From Rhodococcus sp. IEGM 1409 (lineage in GTDB: Bacteria > Actinomycetota > Actinomycetes > Mycobacteriales > Mycobacteriaceae), in contig NZ_JASHKN010000010.1 in NCBI RefSeq assembly GCF_030056735.1, positions 76,122-140,121 of the forward strand: 64,000 nt of DNA, read 5' to 3'. Positions 1 through 8,461 of this stretch are shown here, one piece after another. The first letter of the stretch is position 1, and each line of letters starts with the position of its first letter. Position numbers and translations under genes: made by a program. Under the pieces are notes generated by a model. That model was not told the origin of the DNA. It did no database searches and saw only the letters and a program-made list of their open reading frames with translations.

Positions 1-535
1 CCGGAACTCCGACGGCATCGATCGCGTCGGCGGTGAACAGTGCGCCGTTGAAGAGAGACGCGATACCGGGCAGGAGATCCTCGTCGCCGAGTTCGGAACG
101 CAATCGGCGCCACGACGTGCCGCGGCGCAGTGGGAAAGCGAGGCGGTCGGGGTTGTCGATGTCGCAGACGACGGGGGAGACCTCGGCCAAGTCGTTCCGA
201 ATTGCACAGTCGAGCAGTGTTTCCAGGACTTCGGGGCCCTCCGGGCGCCCGTCGTCGTCGGCGAGCCAGACGCGGTCGGCGCCGAGCGAAAGTGCGTAGA
301 GAATGCCCAGAGCAAATCCTCCGGCACCGCCGAGATTGTGCTGAGAACCGATGTAACTGGTCGGCAGTGGAGCGCTGTCGACCAGCTCTTTCACATCAGC
401 TTCGTCGGCATTGTCGACGACAACCAGATGATCGAGCGGACGCGACTGGGTGCTGAGGACCTTCAAGGATTCGGCCAGCAGTTCACGACGCTTGTGCGTG
501 ACGACGACCCCGATGATTTTCTCGGGTGCGCTCAC
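1..535 (-). CDS. glfT1: GlfT1-like galactofuranosyltransferase (3' part beyond window)
   Basis: Partial gene; only the N-terminal 178 codons lie in the window. The translation opens with a GT-A fold start (IIGVVVTHKRRELLAESL), then a VVVDN segment and the metal-binding acidic motif WLADDDG near residue 92, all typical of family 2 galactofuranosyltransferases. GlfT1 adds the first galactofuranose residues to the lipid-linked rhamnosyl-GlcNAc acceptor of arabinogalactan on the cytoplasmic face. The GTG start at 535 overlaps the stop of the upstream ABC ATPase as GTGA, so the two are translationally coupled. The order permease-ATPase-glycosyltransferase matches the mycobacterial galactan export locus (Rv3783-Rv3781-Rv3782 neighbourhood, from memory). 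Confidence 0.85.
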   Translation of the reverse strand, partial: MSAPEKIIGVVVTHKRRELLAESLKVLSTQSRPLDHLVVVDNADEADVKELVDSAPLPTSYIGSQHNLGGAGGFALGILYALSLGADRVWLADDDGRPEGPEVLETLLDCAIRNDLAEVSPVVCDIDNPDRLAFPLRRGTSWRRLRSELGDEDLLPGIASLFNGALFTADAIDAVGVP

Positions 536-1338
536 GGGGTGTTCTCCCGTTCCATTTCCTTGAGGACGTGACGCACATGTTCGGCGGCGTCGTCACCTTC
601 GTAGGCGCGCACGACGTCTTCGATGTCGCCTTGCATGCGGATCTGGCCGTGGTCGATCCACATCGCGCTGTTGCACAGCTGGGCGAGGAATTCGTTGGAG
701 TGGCTGGCGAATACCAGGATGCCGGAGCGTTCCACCAGCTTCTGCAGCCGGATGCGAGCCTTCTTCATGAATTCGGCGTCGACGGCACCGATGCCCTCGT
801 CGAGAAGCAGGATCTCGGGATCGATACTGGTCACGACGCCCATGGCAACGCGAACGCGCATGCCGGTGGAGTAGGTGCGAAGCGGCATCGAGAGGTATTC
901 ACCGAGTTCGGTGAAGTCGGCGATCTCGTCCATTTTCGCGAGCATCTGCTTACGGGTCTGACCGAGGAACAGGCCACGGATGATGATGTTCTCGTAGCCG
1001 GAGATCTCCGGGTCCATGCCGACACCGAGGTCGAAGACGGGTGCGACGCGTCCGCGAATGCTGGCGGATCCCCGGGTCGGTTCGTAGATTCCGGAGAGCA
1101 GGCGCAGCAGGGTGGATTTGCCGGCGCCGTTGTGGCCCACGAGCCCGATGCGGTCGCCTTCCTTGAGCGTCATCGTGATGTCGCGGAGCGCTTCGACGAC
1201 AACGACATCGGAGTCGTTGCGGCCGATGGATCCTCCGGCTTTGCCGAGGAAAGCCTTCTTGAGCGAGCGGGATTTCGCGTCGAAGATCGGGAAGTCGACG
1301 CACGCGTTCTGCGTGTGGATGCTGACTGGCTGACTCAT
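532..1338 (-). CDS. wzt: Galactan/polysaccharide ABC transporter ATP-binding protein (Wzt-like)
   Basis: 268-residue nucleotide-binding subunit of an ABC-2 polysaccharide exporter. Visible motifs: Walker A GHNGAGKST near residue 68, a signature region around YSTGMRVRVAM near residue 157, Walker B ILLLDEGIGA near residue 176 and the switch histidine in FASHSNEF. It lacks the long C-terminal carbohydrate-binding domain of O-antigen Wzt proteins, as in the mycobacterial galactan exporter. It sits 9 bp downstream of the permease gene and overlaps the GlfT1-like gene by 4 bp, giving one three-gene operon for moving lipid-linked galactan across the membrane. The substrate is inferred from the operon partner. 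Confidence 0.88.
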   Translation of the reverse strand: MSQPVSIHTQNACVDFPIFDAKSRSLKKAFLGKAGGSIGRNDSDVVVVEALRDITMTLKEGDRIGLVGHNGAGKSTLLRLLSGIYEPTRGSASIRGRVAPVFDLGVGMDPEISGYENIIIRGLFLGQTRKQMLAKMDEIADFTELGEYLSMPLRTYSTGMRVRVAMGVVTSIDPEILLLDEGIGAVDAEFMKKARIRLQKLVERSGILVFASHSNEFLAQLCNSAMWIDHGQIRMQGDIEDVVRAYEGDDAAEHVRHVLKEMERENTP

Positions 1339-1347
1339 GTGTTTCCT

Positions 1348-2220
1348 CTAGACCCAGTAGGGCACGCGTGCCCGGTACTTGCGGAGTGCCAGGATCGCGA
1401 CGGCCCAGCCGACGACGGTGAAGGCGATGACGATGTACCAGTGGTAGGCCTGCTGGTCGGCTCCGATGAGTGGTGCTCGGATGATCTCGAGGTAGTGGTA
1501 CAGCGGATTTAGTTCGGCGAGCCGGACTCGCTCGCTGGCTTGCCCACCCTGGTCCTTGAGGGCCTGAGTTGTCCACATGATCGGTGTCAGCACGAACAGC
1601 AGCAGCGTCATGCTGCCCAGGATGGGAGCGATGTCGCGGTACCGGGTGGAGAAGATGCCGAAGACGATAGACACCCACAGCGTGTTCGCGACGATCAGCA
1701 CGAATGCCGGTATTGCCGCGAGCGCAGTCCAGCTCATGTTCTGCCAGATGCTGAACGCGAACAACAGAACTATGTAGATCGCGAAGTTGTGTGCGAAGAA
1801 CAGCACCTGCCGCCACACCAGTCGGTACACATGCACGCTCAGCGCCGACGGCAACTGCTTGATCAGGCCCTCGTTGGCGATGAAGACCTCGGAGCCTTCG
1901 AGGATGCCCGCACTGATCAGGTTCCACACGATCAGCCCGACCGTGACGTACGGCAGGAACTCCTTGAGCGGAATGTTCAGCAGCGCGGAGTACAGAAGAC
2001 CCATCGCACCGGCCTGGACGCCGGTGGCGATCGTGATCCAGAACGGTCCGATCACCGACCGGCGGTAGCGCTGTTTGATGTCCTGCCAGCCGAGGCTGAG
2101 CCACAACTCACGCTGATTCAGACCGTCGCGAAGGTCTTTGAACGCACGACGGAACGTCTGGGAGTCGGACACGGGCGCAGGTGCGTCCGGCGTCTCGGAT
2201 TCGATTGCGGATGCTGACAC
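1348..2220 (-). CDS. wzm: ABC-2 type polysaccharide export permease (Wzm-like)
   Basis: 290-residue integral membrane protein of the ABC-2 permease family. After a cytoplasmic N-terminus of about 55 residues (with LGWQDIKQRYRRSVIGPFW, the amphipathic interface helix typical of Wzm/TagG proteins), about six hydrophobic segments follow, for example around residues 60-90, 100-120, 140-170, 175-200, 205-225 and 258-278. It forms the transmembrane half of the exporter with the ATPase encoded 9 bp downstream. The ATG at 2220 gives the usual family length. The first gene of the operon, it is preceded by 64 bp separating it from the bpa gene on the same strand. Confidence 0.88.
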   Translation of the reverse strand: MSASAIESETPDAPAPVSDSQTFRRAFKDLRDGLNQRELWLSLGWQDIKQRYRRSVIGPFWITIATGVQAGAMGLLYSALLNIPLKEFLPYVTVGLIVWNLISAGILEGSEVFIANEGLIKQLPSALSVHVYRLVWRQVLFFAHNFAIYIVLLFAFSIWQNMSWTALAAIPAFVLIVANTLWVSIVFGIFSTRYRDIAPILGSMTLLLFVLTPIMWTTQALKDQGGQASERVRLAELNPLYHYLEIIRAPLIGADQQAYHWYIVIAFTVVGWAVAILALRKYRARVPYWV

Positions 2221-2284
2221 GGAGGTCGAGCCTACCGGCCTGGCGTCGGCGCCGGATTTCCCGCGGACTTCGAGGTGGTCCGGG

Positions 2285-2854
2285 TTACAGATACTGGCCG
2301 GTTCCTGGGCTCTGTTGGTCCGGATGTGCAGGTGAATGCGGAGCCCCGATGCTCATGCCGGGAGGCAGTGCGCCCTGACGCATTTGTTCGAGCTGAGCGC
2401 GCGCTGCCATCTGCTGGGCGAACAGTGCGGTTTGAATTCCGTGGAACAGTCCTTCGAGCCAGCCGACGAGTTGTGCCTGCGCGATTCGCAGTTCGGCGTC
2501 CGAGGGAATGGAGTCGTCGGTGAACGGGAGGCTCAGTCGCTCGAGCTCTTCACGGAGTTCGGGTGCCAGGCCCTGTTCCAATTCTCGGATGGACGACGTG
2601 TGGATGTCCTTGAGGCGCTTACGGCTGGCATCGTCGAGCGGCGCGGCGCGCACTTCCTCCAAGAGTTGTTTGATCATCGTGCCGATTCGCATGACCTTGG
2701 CCGGCTGCTCGACCATCTCGGCGACGGACTCGGCTTCTGATTCCGCGCCTTCGGGCGTGCCGGAGGTGGCGGCCTCTGCCTCGGCCGCCGGCATCGCGAC
2801 GGGTCGACCGTCGGGTCCGATAACGAGTACCTGCTCTTTGTCGGGGTTCGTCAT
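2285..2854 (-). CDS. bpa: Bacterial proteasome activator Bpa/PafE
   Basis: 189-residue protein that ends in GQYL, the C-terminal motif with which Bpa (PafE) docks into the alpha-ring of the actinobacterial 20S proteasome and opens its gate without ATP. The middle (about residues 40-160) is rich in charged and leucine residues and predicted helical, fitting the four-helix bundle that assembles as a dodecameric ring; the N-terminal 40 residues and the stretch before the GQYL tail look disordered. In M. tuberculosis the orthologue (Rv3780) also lies beside the galactan exporter genes, so synteny supports the call. The divergent neighbour starts 132 bp away, so this spacer holds both promoters. 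Confidence 0.9.
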   Translation of the reverse strand: MTNPDKEQVLVIGPDGRPVAMPAAEAEAATSGTPEGAESEAESVAEMVEQPAKVMRIGTMIKQLLEEVRAAPLDDASRKRLKDIHTSSIRELEQGLAPELREELERLSLPFTDDSIPSDAELRIAQAQLVGWLEGLFHGIQTALFAQQMAARAQLEQMRQGALPPGMSIGAPHSPAHPDQQSPGTGQYL

Positions 2855-2986
2855 GCTTCCATCTTGTCGTGTGTGGGCGACAAACGCCGCTTAACCCCCA
2901 AAAAGTTAGCTATCGAATAACTGTACTGGCGGGTAATTGGGTGACTGCCTTCGACTAAGCGGGCGTCTGCACCTAGAGTGTCGAGC

Positions 2987-4189
2987 ATGGCTTACGACGT
3001 TGCCCGCGTACGGGGGTTGATTCCCTCACTCGGTGACGGCTGGATCCACCTCGATCCGCAGGCCGGAATGCAGATCCCGGACGCCGTCTCGCGAACGGTC
3101 TCCACCGCGTTCCGTGCCTCTGCGTCTTCTTCCTCCGGTCGCCACGTCTCGAACCGTCGTAGTGCTGCCATTCTCGAGAGTGCGCGCACCGCGGTCGCCG
3201 ATCTGGTCGGCGGAGATCCTGCGGGAGTCGTTCTCGGAGCAGACAGAGCGGTGTTGTTGGCATGGCTCGCCGAATCGCTCAGTTCGCGTCTGGGCCTCGG
3301 CACCGGTCTCGTACTCTCGCGCCTCGACGAAGAGGCGAACGTTGCACCCTGGCTTCGCGTGGCCAGTCGCTACGGCGCTCAGGTGCGATGGGCAGAGGTC
3401 GAAATCGAAACGTGTGAGCTCCCGAGTTGGCAGTTCAACGATCTCATCACCTCGACCACGCGGTTGGTGGCCTTGACGGCCGCGTCGCCGATCGTCGGTT
3501 CGGCTCCGAATGTCCGTGCCGCAGCTGATCGTCTGCACGAATTCGGTGGACTGATGGTGGTCGACGCAGTCGGAGCAGCGCCATATGCGCATGTGGACAT
3601 GACTGAGCTCGGAGCGGACATCGTCGCCGTCAGTGCGCCGTCGTGGGGCGGTCCGCAGGTGGGTGCGCTCGTCTTCCGCGATCCCGGATTGCTTGACCGC
3701 ATTCCGGCCGTGTCGCTCAACCCGTATGCGCGTGGCGCCGAGCGACTAGAGGTGGGCGGTCATCAGTTCGCGCTGCTGTCCGGGCTCACGTCGTCGATCG
3801 ATTTCCTGGCCGGGTTGGACGAATCGGCAACCGGAACCAGGCGCGAGCGACTGGAGACCTCGATCAGCTCGCTGCAGAACTACCAGGACGGGCTGTTCGA
3901 TCACCTCATGCGTTCTCTCACAGCCCTACCCAACGTGATGGTGATCGGCGGCGCACCCACGCGGGTGCCGACGCTCAGCTTCACGCTCGAGGGCATGGCG
4001 GCAGACAAGGTCGCGGCGCATCTGGCCGACAAGCGCATCGCAACGGTCAGCGGTACGCACGGCGGTTCCAGGCTGCTCGACGCACTCGGTGTCAACGACG
4101 AAGGCGGCGCGGTCACCGTCGGCCTTGCGCCGTACACGACGCGGTACGAGATCAATCAGCTGGTCGCCGAACTCGGCGCCCTGAGCTGA
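2987..4189 (+). CDS. Class-V aminotransferase fold protein (cysteine desulfurase-like) lacking the PLP lysine
   Basis: 400-residue fold-type I protein related to cysteine desulfurases and isopenicillin-N epimerases. The cofactor-binding aspartate region is present (LMVVDAVGAAPY near residue 188). Where active enzymes carry the lysine that forms the PLP Schiff base (S-x-H-K-x-x-G-P), this protein reads SAPSWGGPQVGAL near residue 215, with no lysine. The glycine-proline turn that follows is kept. The protein may therefore bind PLP non-covalently or not at all. The ATG at 2987 was chosen over a GTG at 2978 because MAYDVARVRGL looks like the family start. The M. tuberculosis neighbour Rv3778c is the likely orthologue by position. 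No cysteine-donor loop is evident, so a sulfur-transfer role should not be assumed. Confidence 0.75.
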   Translation: MAYDVARVRGLIPSLGDGWIHLDPQAGMQIPDAVSRTVSTAFRASASSSSGRHVSNRRSAAILESARTAVADLVGGDPAGVVLGADRAVLLAWLAESLSSRLGLGTGLVLSRLDEEANVAPWLRVASRYGAQVRWAEVEIETCELPSWQFNDLITSTTRLVALTAASPIVGSAPNVRAAADRLHEFGGLMVVDAVGAAPYAHVDMTELGADIVAVSAPSWGGPQVGALVFRDPGLLDRIPAVSLNPYARGAERLEVGGHQFALLSGLTSSIDFLAGLDESATGTRRERLETSISSLQNYQDGLFDHLMRSLTALPNVMVIGGAPTRVPTLSFTLEGMAADKVAAHLADKRIATVSGTHGGSRLLDALGVNDEGGAVTVGLAPYTTRYEINQLVAELGALS

Positions 4190-4204
4190 TCGACCCCGCT
4201 CGGC

Positions 4205-5194
4205 TCACTTCACGGTGAGGATGACCTTGCCTACGGTCTCCGGCGAATCCAGCAATTGATGGGCTAATGGCGCTTCGGTGATCGGAAGTTCGGTCGACAC
4301 AATCGGTTGAACCGATCCGTCTGCGATCAACGGCCACAGCTTCGCGCGGACGTCGGCGACGATGTCCGCTTTACCGCCAGGGCCGGTGAGCGGACGACCG
4401 CGCAGGCCCGTGGACGTGATGTTTCCGCGCTTTCCCATCAGCTTGGCGATGTCGACCTCGCCCTTGCGGCCACCCTGCATTCCGATGATCACGACGTGGC
4501 CGTCCATGGCGAGTGCGTCGACGTTGCGCCCGAGGTACGACGCTCCCATGTTGTCCAGAACCACGTCGGCGCCGTGGTTGTCGGTGGCTTCGGCGAGTGA
4601 TGCTACGAAGTCGCTGTCGCGGTAGTTGATCAGAATGTCCGCGCCCAATTCGCGGCAGCGGTTCAATTTGTCTTCCGAACCCGCGGTAACGGCAACGCGG
4701 GCGCCGAGGGCTTTGCCGACCTGGATGGCGTGGGTACCGATTCCGCCGCCACCGCCATGGACGAGGAGGACCTGTCCGCGTCGTAGACCTCCGCGCATCA
4801 CGACGTTCGACCACACCGTGCACGCAACTTCCGGCAGGGACGCGGCGACCCGGAGATCGACGCCCGCGGGAACCGGGAGAAGTTGTGTTGCGGGGACTGC
4901 AACCTTCTCGGCATAGCCACCGCCGGCCAGCAATGCGCAGACTTCGTCGCCGACGGACCAACCGGTGACGTCTTCGCCGAGTTCGGTGATCACACCCGAG
5001 CATTCGAGGCCGAGGATCTCACTGGCCCCGGGCGGCGGCGGGTAGAAGCCTTGACGTTGGAGCAGGTCGGCGCGGTTGACCGCGGTCGCGGCGACCTCGA
5101 CGAGTACGTGCCCGCGAGGCAGTTCGGGATCGGGCTGCTGCGCCCATTTCATGACTTCGGGACCGCCGGGCTGATCGATCGTTATGGCGTACAT
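4205..5194 (-). CDS. NAD(P)H:quinone oxidoreductase, zinc-independent MDR family
   Basis: 329-residue medium-chain dehydrogenase/reductase of the quinone oxidoreductase branch. The N-terminal GroES-like half starts MYAITIDQPGGPEVMKW and has AATAVNRADLLQRQG, the family pattern; it lacks the zinc-ligand set of alcohol dehydrogenases. The Rossmann half has VHGGGGGIGTHAIQ (residues about 144-157) for NADPH binding. It probably reduces quinones or other alpha,beta-unsaturated carbonyls in the cytoplasm. It is convergent with the class-V fold gene (15 bp between stops) and divergent from the FMN oxidase gene. The likely M. tuberculosis counterpart is Rv3777. Confidence 0.85.
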   Translation of the reverse strand: MYAITIDQPGGPEVMKWAQQPDPELPRGHVLVEVAATAVNRADLLQRQGFYPPPPGASEILGLECSGVITELGEDVTGWSVGDEVCALLAGGGYAEKVAVPATQLLPVPAGVDLRVAASLPEVACTVWSNVVMRGGLRRGQVLLVHGGGGGIGTHAIQVGKALGARVAVTAGSEDKLNRCRELGADILINYRDSDFVASLAEATDNHGADVVLDNMGASYLGRNVDALAMDGHVVIIGMQGGRKGEVDIAKLMGKRGNITSTGLRGRPLTGPGGKADIVADVRAKLWPLIADGSVQPIVSTELPITEAPLAHQLLDSPETVGKVILTVK

Positions 5195-5252
5195 GGATAC
5201 GACGCTAGCGAATCTCCCCGCTGACGGGTGTTTTGCCGCTACCGTCGCGGAC

Positions 5253-6431
5253 GTGACTTACTTCGGGAACATGCAGAACGAGATCTATCTGACGGGGCTG
5301 AGCGGGGCGAAGCCGGCTTTGCCGATGACTGCGGCGGGCTTGGAACATGCCGCGCGCGAGCAACTCTCACCGGAGGCTTTCGGGTACATCGCCGGTAGTG
5401 CGTCGACCGAACGGACCGCGGTGTCGAATCTGCGGGCGTTCGACAAGCATGCGATCGTGCCGCGCATGTTGCGGGGGACTGCGGCGCCCGACGCACGCGA
5501 CCTGAGCGTCGAGGTGTTGGGGACGCGGTTGGCCGCACCGATCCTGACGGCTCCGGTGGGCGTGCTCGGCTTGGTCCACGATGACGCCGAGGTTGCGGTC
5601 GGTTCGGTCACTGCCGAGTTGGGGATCGGATCGATTCTCTCGACGGCGGCATCCTCGACTATCGAAGATGTAGCGGCGGCCTCCGGCGAGAACTGGTGGT
5701 ACCAGCTGTACTGGCCGGCCGACGACGAGCTTGCCGAGTCGTTTGTCCGCCGAGCGGAGACGGCGGGCGCGAAGGCTATTGTCCTGACTGCCGACACTCC
5801 CGGTATGGGTTGGCGTCCAAGGGATCTCGAACTCGGTCACCTTCCGTTCCTGCAGGCGAAGGGCATTGCCAACTACCTTTCGGATCCGGTGTTCCGCGCA
5901 AAACTGGCGACGCCTCCCGAGGAGAGTGCAGAAGCTCTGCAGATCGCGGTTCTGACGTGGGTGTCGTTGTTCGGCAATCATGCGGTGCGGATCGCGGATA
6001 TCGCGAAACTTCGCCAATGGACGACACTTCCGATCGCGGTGAAGGGAATTGTCCATCCCGACGACGCACGTGAGGCCGTCGCGGCCGGCGCCAACGGCAT
6101 TGTGGTGAGCAACCATGGTGGGCGTCAGGTCGACGGGTCGATTTCGGCACTCGACGCTCTCGGTCCCGTCGCTGATGCGGTGGGGCATGAGGTGGACATC
6201 CTGATGGACTCCGGAATTCGTTGTGGCGCAGATGTAATCAAAGCTCTGGCCTTGGGTGCCGACGCGGTGCTGTACGGGCGGCCGTGGGTGTACGGGTTGG
6301 GATTGGCCGGAGCTGACGGAGTGCGTCATGCGCTACGGAGTCTCCTGGCCGACCTGGATCTCACGATGGGGCTGGCGGGCCTGGCATCGGTCGCCGAAAT
6401 CGATCGTTCGATCCTCATGTCCAATTCGTGA
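5253..6431 (+). CDS. FMN-dependent alpha-hydroxy-acid oxidase, lactate 2-monooxygenase-like
   Basis: 392-residue FMN-dependent TIM-barrel enzyme. Recognisable elements are the N-terminal FGNMQNEIYLTGLSG, flavin-site strands such as ILTAPVG, WYQLYWP and VKGIVHPDDA, and the catalytic-base signature SNHGGRQVDG with the proton-abstracting histidine near residue 289. The family oxidises (S)-2-hydroxy acids; the N-terminus resembles lactate 2-monooxygenase, which releases acetate and CO2. The reading frame is open from 5184, but that start would run into the divergent oxidoreductase gene; GTG 5253 gives the family N-terminus. There is no clear Shine-Dalgarno. A MarR gene follows 53 bp later and may regulate it. 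Confidence 0.8.
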   Translation: MTYFGNMQNEIYLTGLSGAKPALPMTAAGLEHAAREQLSPEAFGYIAGSASTERTAVSNLRAFDKHAIVPRMLRGTAAPDARDLSVEVLGTRLAAPILTAPVGVLGLVHDDAEVAVGSVTAELGIGSILSTAASSTIEDVAAASGENWWYQLYWPADDELAESFVRRAETAGAKAIVLTADTPGMGWRPRDLELGHLPFLQAKGIANYLSDPVFRAKLATPPEESAEALQIAVLTWVSLFGNHAVRIADIAKLRQWTTLPIAVKGIVHPDDAREAVAAGANGIVVSNHGGRQVDGSISALDALGPVADAVGHEVDILMDSGIRCGADVIKALALGADAVLYGRPWVYGLGLAGADGVRHALRSLLADLDLTMGLAGLASVAEIDRSILMSNS

Positions 6432-6484
6432 CTTTAGGGTGAGTCTTACTGTGCCGGGCGGACACAGGTCTAAACTTGGAACCT

Positions 6485-6985
6485 GTGACAGCTGAAGCGA
6501 CAACCGAGGAGACATCGCAGGCGGCGCACGGTGAGACACCGTGGCTGACGCCATGCGAGATGCGTGCATGGCGCGGCTACATGGACGGTAATCAGCGCCT
6601 CATGGAGGTTCTCAACCGCGAACTGCAGGATTCACACGACCTGTCGTTGGCCGATTACCGTATTTTGGTCATGCTCTCCGAGTCAGCTGACGGGTCGTTG
6701 CGGATGAGTGACCTGGCTGACGGCGTGCTGTCTTCGCGGAGTCGCCTCACGCACCAGATCAGGCGGATGGAATCTCAGGGCATCGTCGTGCGTGACACCT
6801 GCGTCGAAGACGGTCGCGGCGTGCTCGCGCGGATCACGGAAGAGGGCAGGCGTCGCCTCGCCGAGGCGGCACCTACTCACGTGGCCGGAGTGCGGAACAA
6901 CTTGGTCGATCTGCTGACGCCCCAGGAACTGGACGTGCTGGCAGACGTCTTCGAGAAGGTCGACAAAGCCATCGGCGAGCGCTGA
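6485..6985 (+). CDS. MarR-family transcriptional regulator
   Basis: 166-residue winged-helix regulator. The core runs from LADYRILVMLSE through RMSDLADGVLSSRSRLTHQI (recognition helix region, about residues 70-100) to the wing VEDGRGVLARITEEG, the DxRxxxxxLT-like pattern of MarR proteins. Flanking helices would form the dimer interface. GTG 6485 is preferred; an in-frame TTG lies 9 bp upstream at 6476. It follows the hydroxy-acid oxidase gene by 53 bp in the same direction and could be co-transcribed with it or repress it. The ligand is unknown; no cysteine pair suggests a redox sensor. Confidence 0.85.
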   Translation: MTAEATTEETSQAAHGETPWLTPCEMRAWRGYMDGNQRLMEVLNRELQDSHDLSLADYRILVMLSESADGSLRMSDLADGVLSSRSRLTHQIRRMESQGIVVRDTCVEDGRGVLARITEEGRRRLAEAAPTHVAGVRNNLVDLLTPQELDVLADVFEKVDKAIGER

Positions 6986-7035
6986 CGCCGGAGCCGTTTT
7001 CGCGGTCCGTGGGAACACCCGATAGGATCGCCCAC

Positions 7036-7125
7036 GGAAGCGTGGCAGAGCGGCCGAATGCACTCGCCTTGAAAGCGAGCGTGGCGTTAAACCCACCGGG
7101 GGTTCAAATCCCTCCGCTTCCGCCA
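7036..7125 (+). tRNA. tRNA-Ser(UGA)
   Basis: Ninety-base class II tRNA. The acceptor arm GGAAGCG (7036-7042) pairs with CGCTTCC (7115-7121), followed by discriminator G and an encoded CCA (7123-7125). The anticodon stem is CTCGC/GCGAG with loop CTTGAAA, giving anticodon TGA at 7070-7072. A long variable arm follows, and the T-loop GGTTCAAATC is standard. A strong terminator lies 6 bp downstream. Confidence 0.97.
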
Positions 7126-7130
7126 AAAGC

Positions 7131-7174
7131 AAAGGCTCTGACCTCGGACTTCGGTCCAGGTCAGAGCCTTTTTG
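7131..7174 (+). terminator. Rho-independent terminator of tRNA-Ser(UGA)
   Basis: Arms AAAGGCTCTGACCT (7131-7144) and AGGTCAGAGCCTTT (7158-7171) are perfect complements. An inner GGAC-TTCG-GTCC (7146-7157) extends the stem and closes with a UUCG loop. A run of T residues follows. Between this terminator and the next gene's start at 7469, only a possible coding relic on the opposite strand is visible. Confidence 0.9.
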
Positions 7175-7218
7175 CTGTTCTTTCGGAACCTCGATGCTCG
7201 ATGATGTGCGGTCGATTG

Positions 7219-7345
7219 TCAGAACCGCACGGTGAACACCACGTGGCGACGCTCTCGGACCGCGCGCTGGAAGAAGTCCACCACCTCCTTCGGCGACCCG
7301 ATCGGGTGCCAGGTGCGAAATGCACCCCAAGTTCCATGGCGTGAT
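7219..7345 (-). other. Possible C-terminal coding relic, unrecognised
   Basis: On the minus strand a frame ending in TGA at 7221-7219 reads PIGSPKEVVDFFQRAVRERR followed by HVVFTVRF, which looks protein-like, but upstream of about 7345 the frame dissolves into arginine-rich shadow translation and has no convincing start codon or ribosome-binding site. It could be the 3' remnant of a deleted gene or chance. I do not recognise a family. Confidence 0.2.
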
Positions 7346-7468
7346 GCTAGCGGCCGACCTTGCCGGCGTCCCGCCCTCACTTCAAGACGAGTCGATTTAG
7401 ATAACGATCCTGCTCTACCTCCGGCCGAAGTTACCCATGGTGCGCCTGTTGTCATACATACTTCATCG

Positions 7469-8440
7469 GTGATTCCGACAAAACGGACCGGCCTTTCTGC
7501 TGTATCGCTGGTGATCCTCGTCGTCGCGGGGTTGCTGGTCGCTGCCCCTGCCAGCAGCGCCGCGCCGCCGCCTGACTGGAAATACACAATGGTGGCGTTC
7601 AGCAATGCCAGCGACCGTGACATGGATGTCTACGAGTCGGCTGACGGCACCGGCTTTCAACTCGTCCAGCAGTCGGCGTACAGGCCGCCGTCAGGGCTCG
7701 TGCGTGATCCGAGCATCTTCCGGAACACAGACGGGTTGTACTACCTCACCTACACGACGGGTGGTGGGGCCAATATCGGGTTCGCACGCAGCAGCGACCG
7801 GGTCAACTGGACGCCGCTGGGGAACTATCCGGTTCCGTTTTGCTGCGCCCTCATGCCTGGTACGGGAGATGGCACCGGTTCCGCGAGCCCGCCGGGCTTC
7901 TCGGGTTCGGCCGGCTTCAGCGACGGACCGTCGCTGTCACCATTCGTCACCAAGGCCTGGGCGCCTGAATGGTTTGTGGACGGCGATCGCGTCAACGTCA
8001 TCCTGTCGATGTCGACCGGTGGAGGGTTTGTGCCGTATCTGATGACGGCGTTGGAACCGTCGCTCCGGTTGTGGAGTCCGCCTGTTCCGCTCGCCGGGAT
8101 CGGTGCGGACCACATCGACACCACCGTGGTCAAAGTGGGATCGACCTATCATGCGTTCACCAAGAACGAGACGAAGAAGGTCGTCGAGCATGCGGTCGCT
8201 CCTTCGGCGACAGGACCTTATTCGTTTGTCCCGCCAGGGAATTGGGGTTCGCTTGTCGAAGGTCCGGCCGTGGTTCAGTTGCCGAGCGGCGACTGGCGGA
8301 TCTATCTCGACGCCTATACCGAGGGAAAGTATCTCTACTCCGACAGCACGGACGGGCTTAACACCTGGTCGCCTGTGCAAGAGGTTCCTGGGGTGTCCGG
8401 GACTGCACGGCATCTCGGCATCATGAGAGAACCGGCATAA
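7469..8440 (+). CDS. Secreted GH43-like five-bladed beta-propeller glycosidase
   Basis: 323-residue exported protein. An N-terminal signal peptide (PTKRTGLSAVSLVILVV to APASSAA) is followed directly by the propeller. Features typical of clan GH-F/GH43: VRDPSIFRNTDGLYYLTYT (the aspartate is a candidate general base), KAWAPEWFVDGDRV, DHIDTTVVKVGSTYHAFTK (candidate pKa-modulating aspartate) and LVEGPAVVQLPSGDWRIYLD (the glutamate is the candidate general acid). Likely substrates are arabinofuranosyl or xylosyl glycans; action on the host's own arabinogalactan is possible but unproven. The frame is open from 7232, but GTG 7469 places the signal peptide at the N-terminus. No strong ribosome-binding site is seen. 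A terminator follows at 8462. Confidence 0.75.
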   Translation: MIPTKRTGLSAVSLVILVVAGLLVAAPASSAAPPPDWKYTMVAFSNASDRDMDVYESADGTGFQLVQQSAYRPPSGLVRDPSIFRNTDGLYYLTYTTGGGANIGFARSSDRVNWTPLGNYPVPFCCALMPGTGDGTGSASPPGFSGSAGFSDGPSLSPFVTKAWAPEWFVDGDRVNVILSMSTGGGFVPYLMTALEPSLRLWSPPVPLAGIGADHIDTTVVKVGSTYHAFTKNETKKVVEHAVAPSATGPYSFVPPGNWGSLVEGPAVVQLPSGDWRIYLDAYTEGKYLYSDSTDGLNTWSPVQEVPGVSGTARHLGIMREPA

Positions 8441-8461
8441 CTTTCGATCCCGAGTTGGTAG

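Noticed and set aside
526-1512. Long plus-strand frame opposite the wzt gene
   Set aside because: It is antisense to a clear ABC ATPase with all motifs and shows no family pattern.
6433-6460. IdeR/DtxR-like box before the MarR gene
   Set aside because: TTAGGGTGAGTCTTAC only superficially resembles the iron box; fewer than half of the 19 positions agree with the consensus as I know it.
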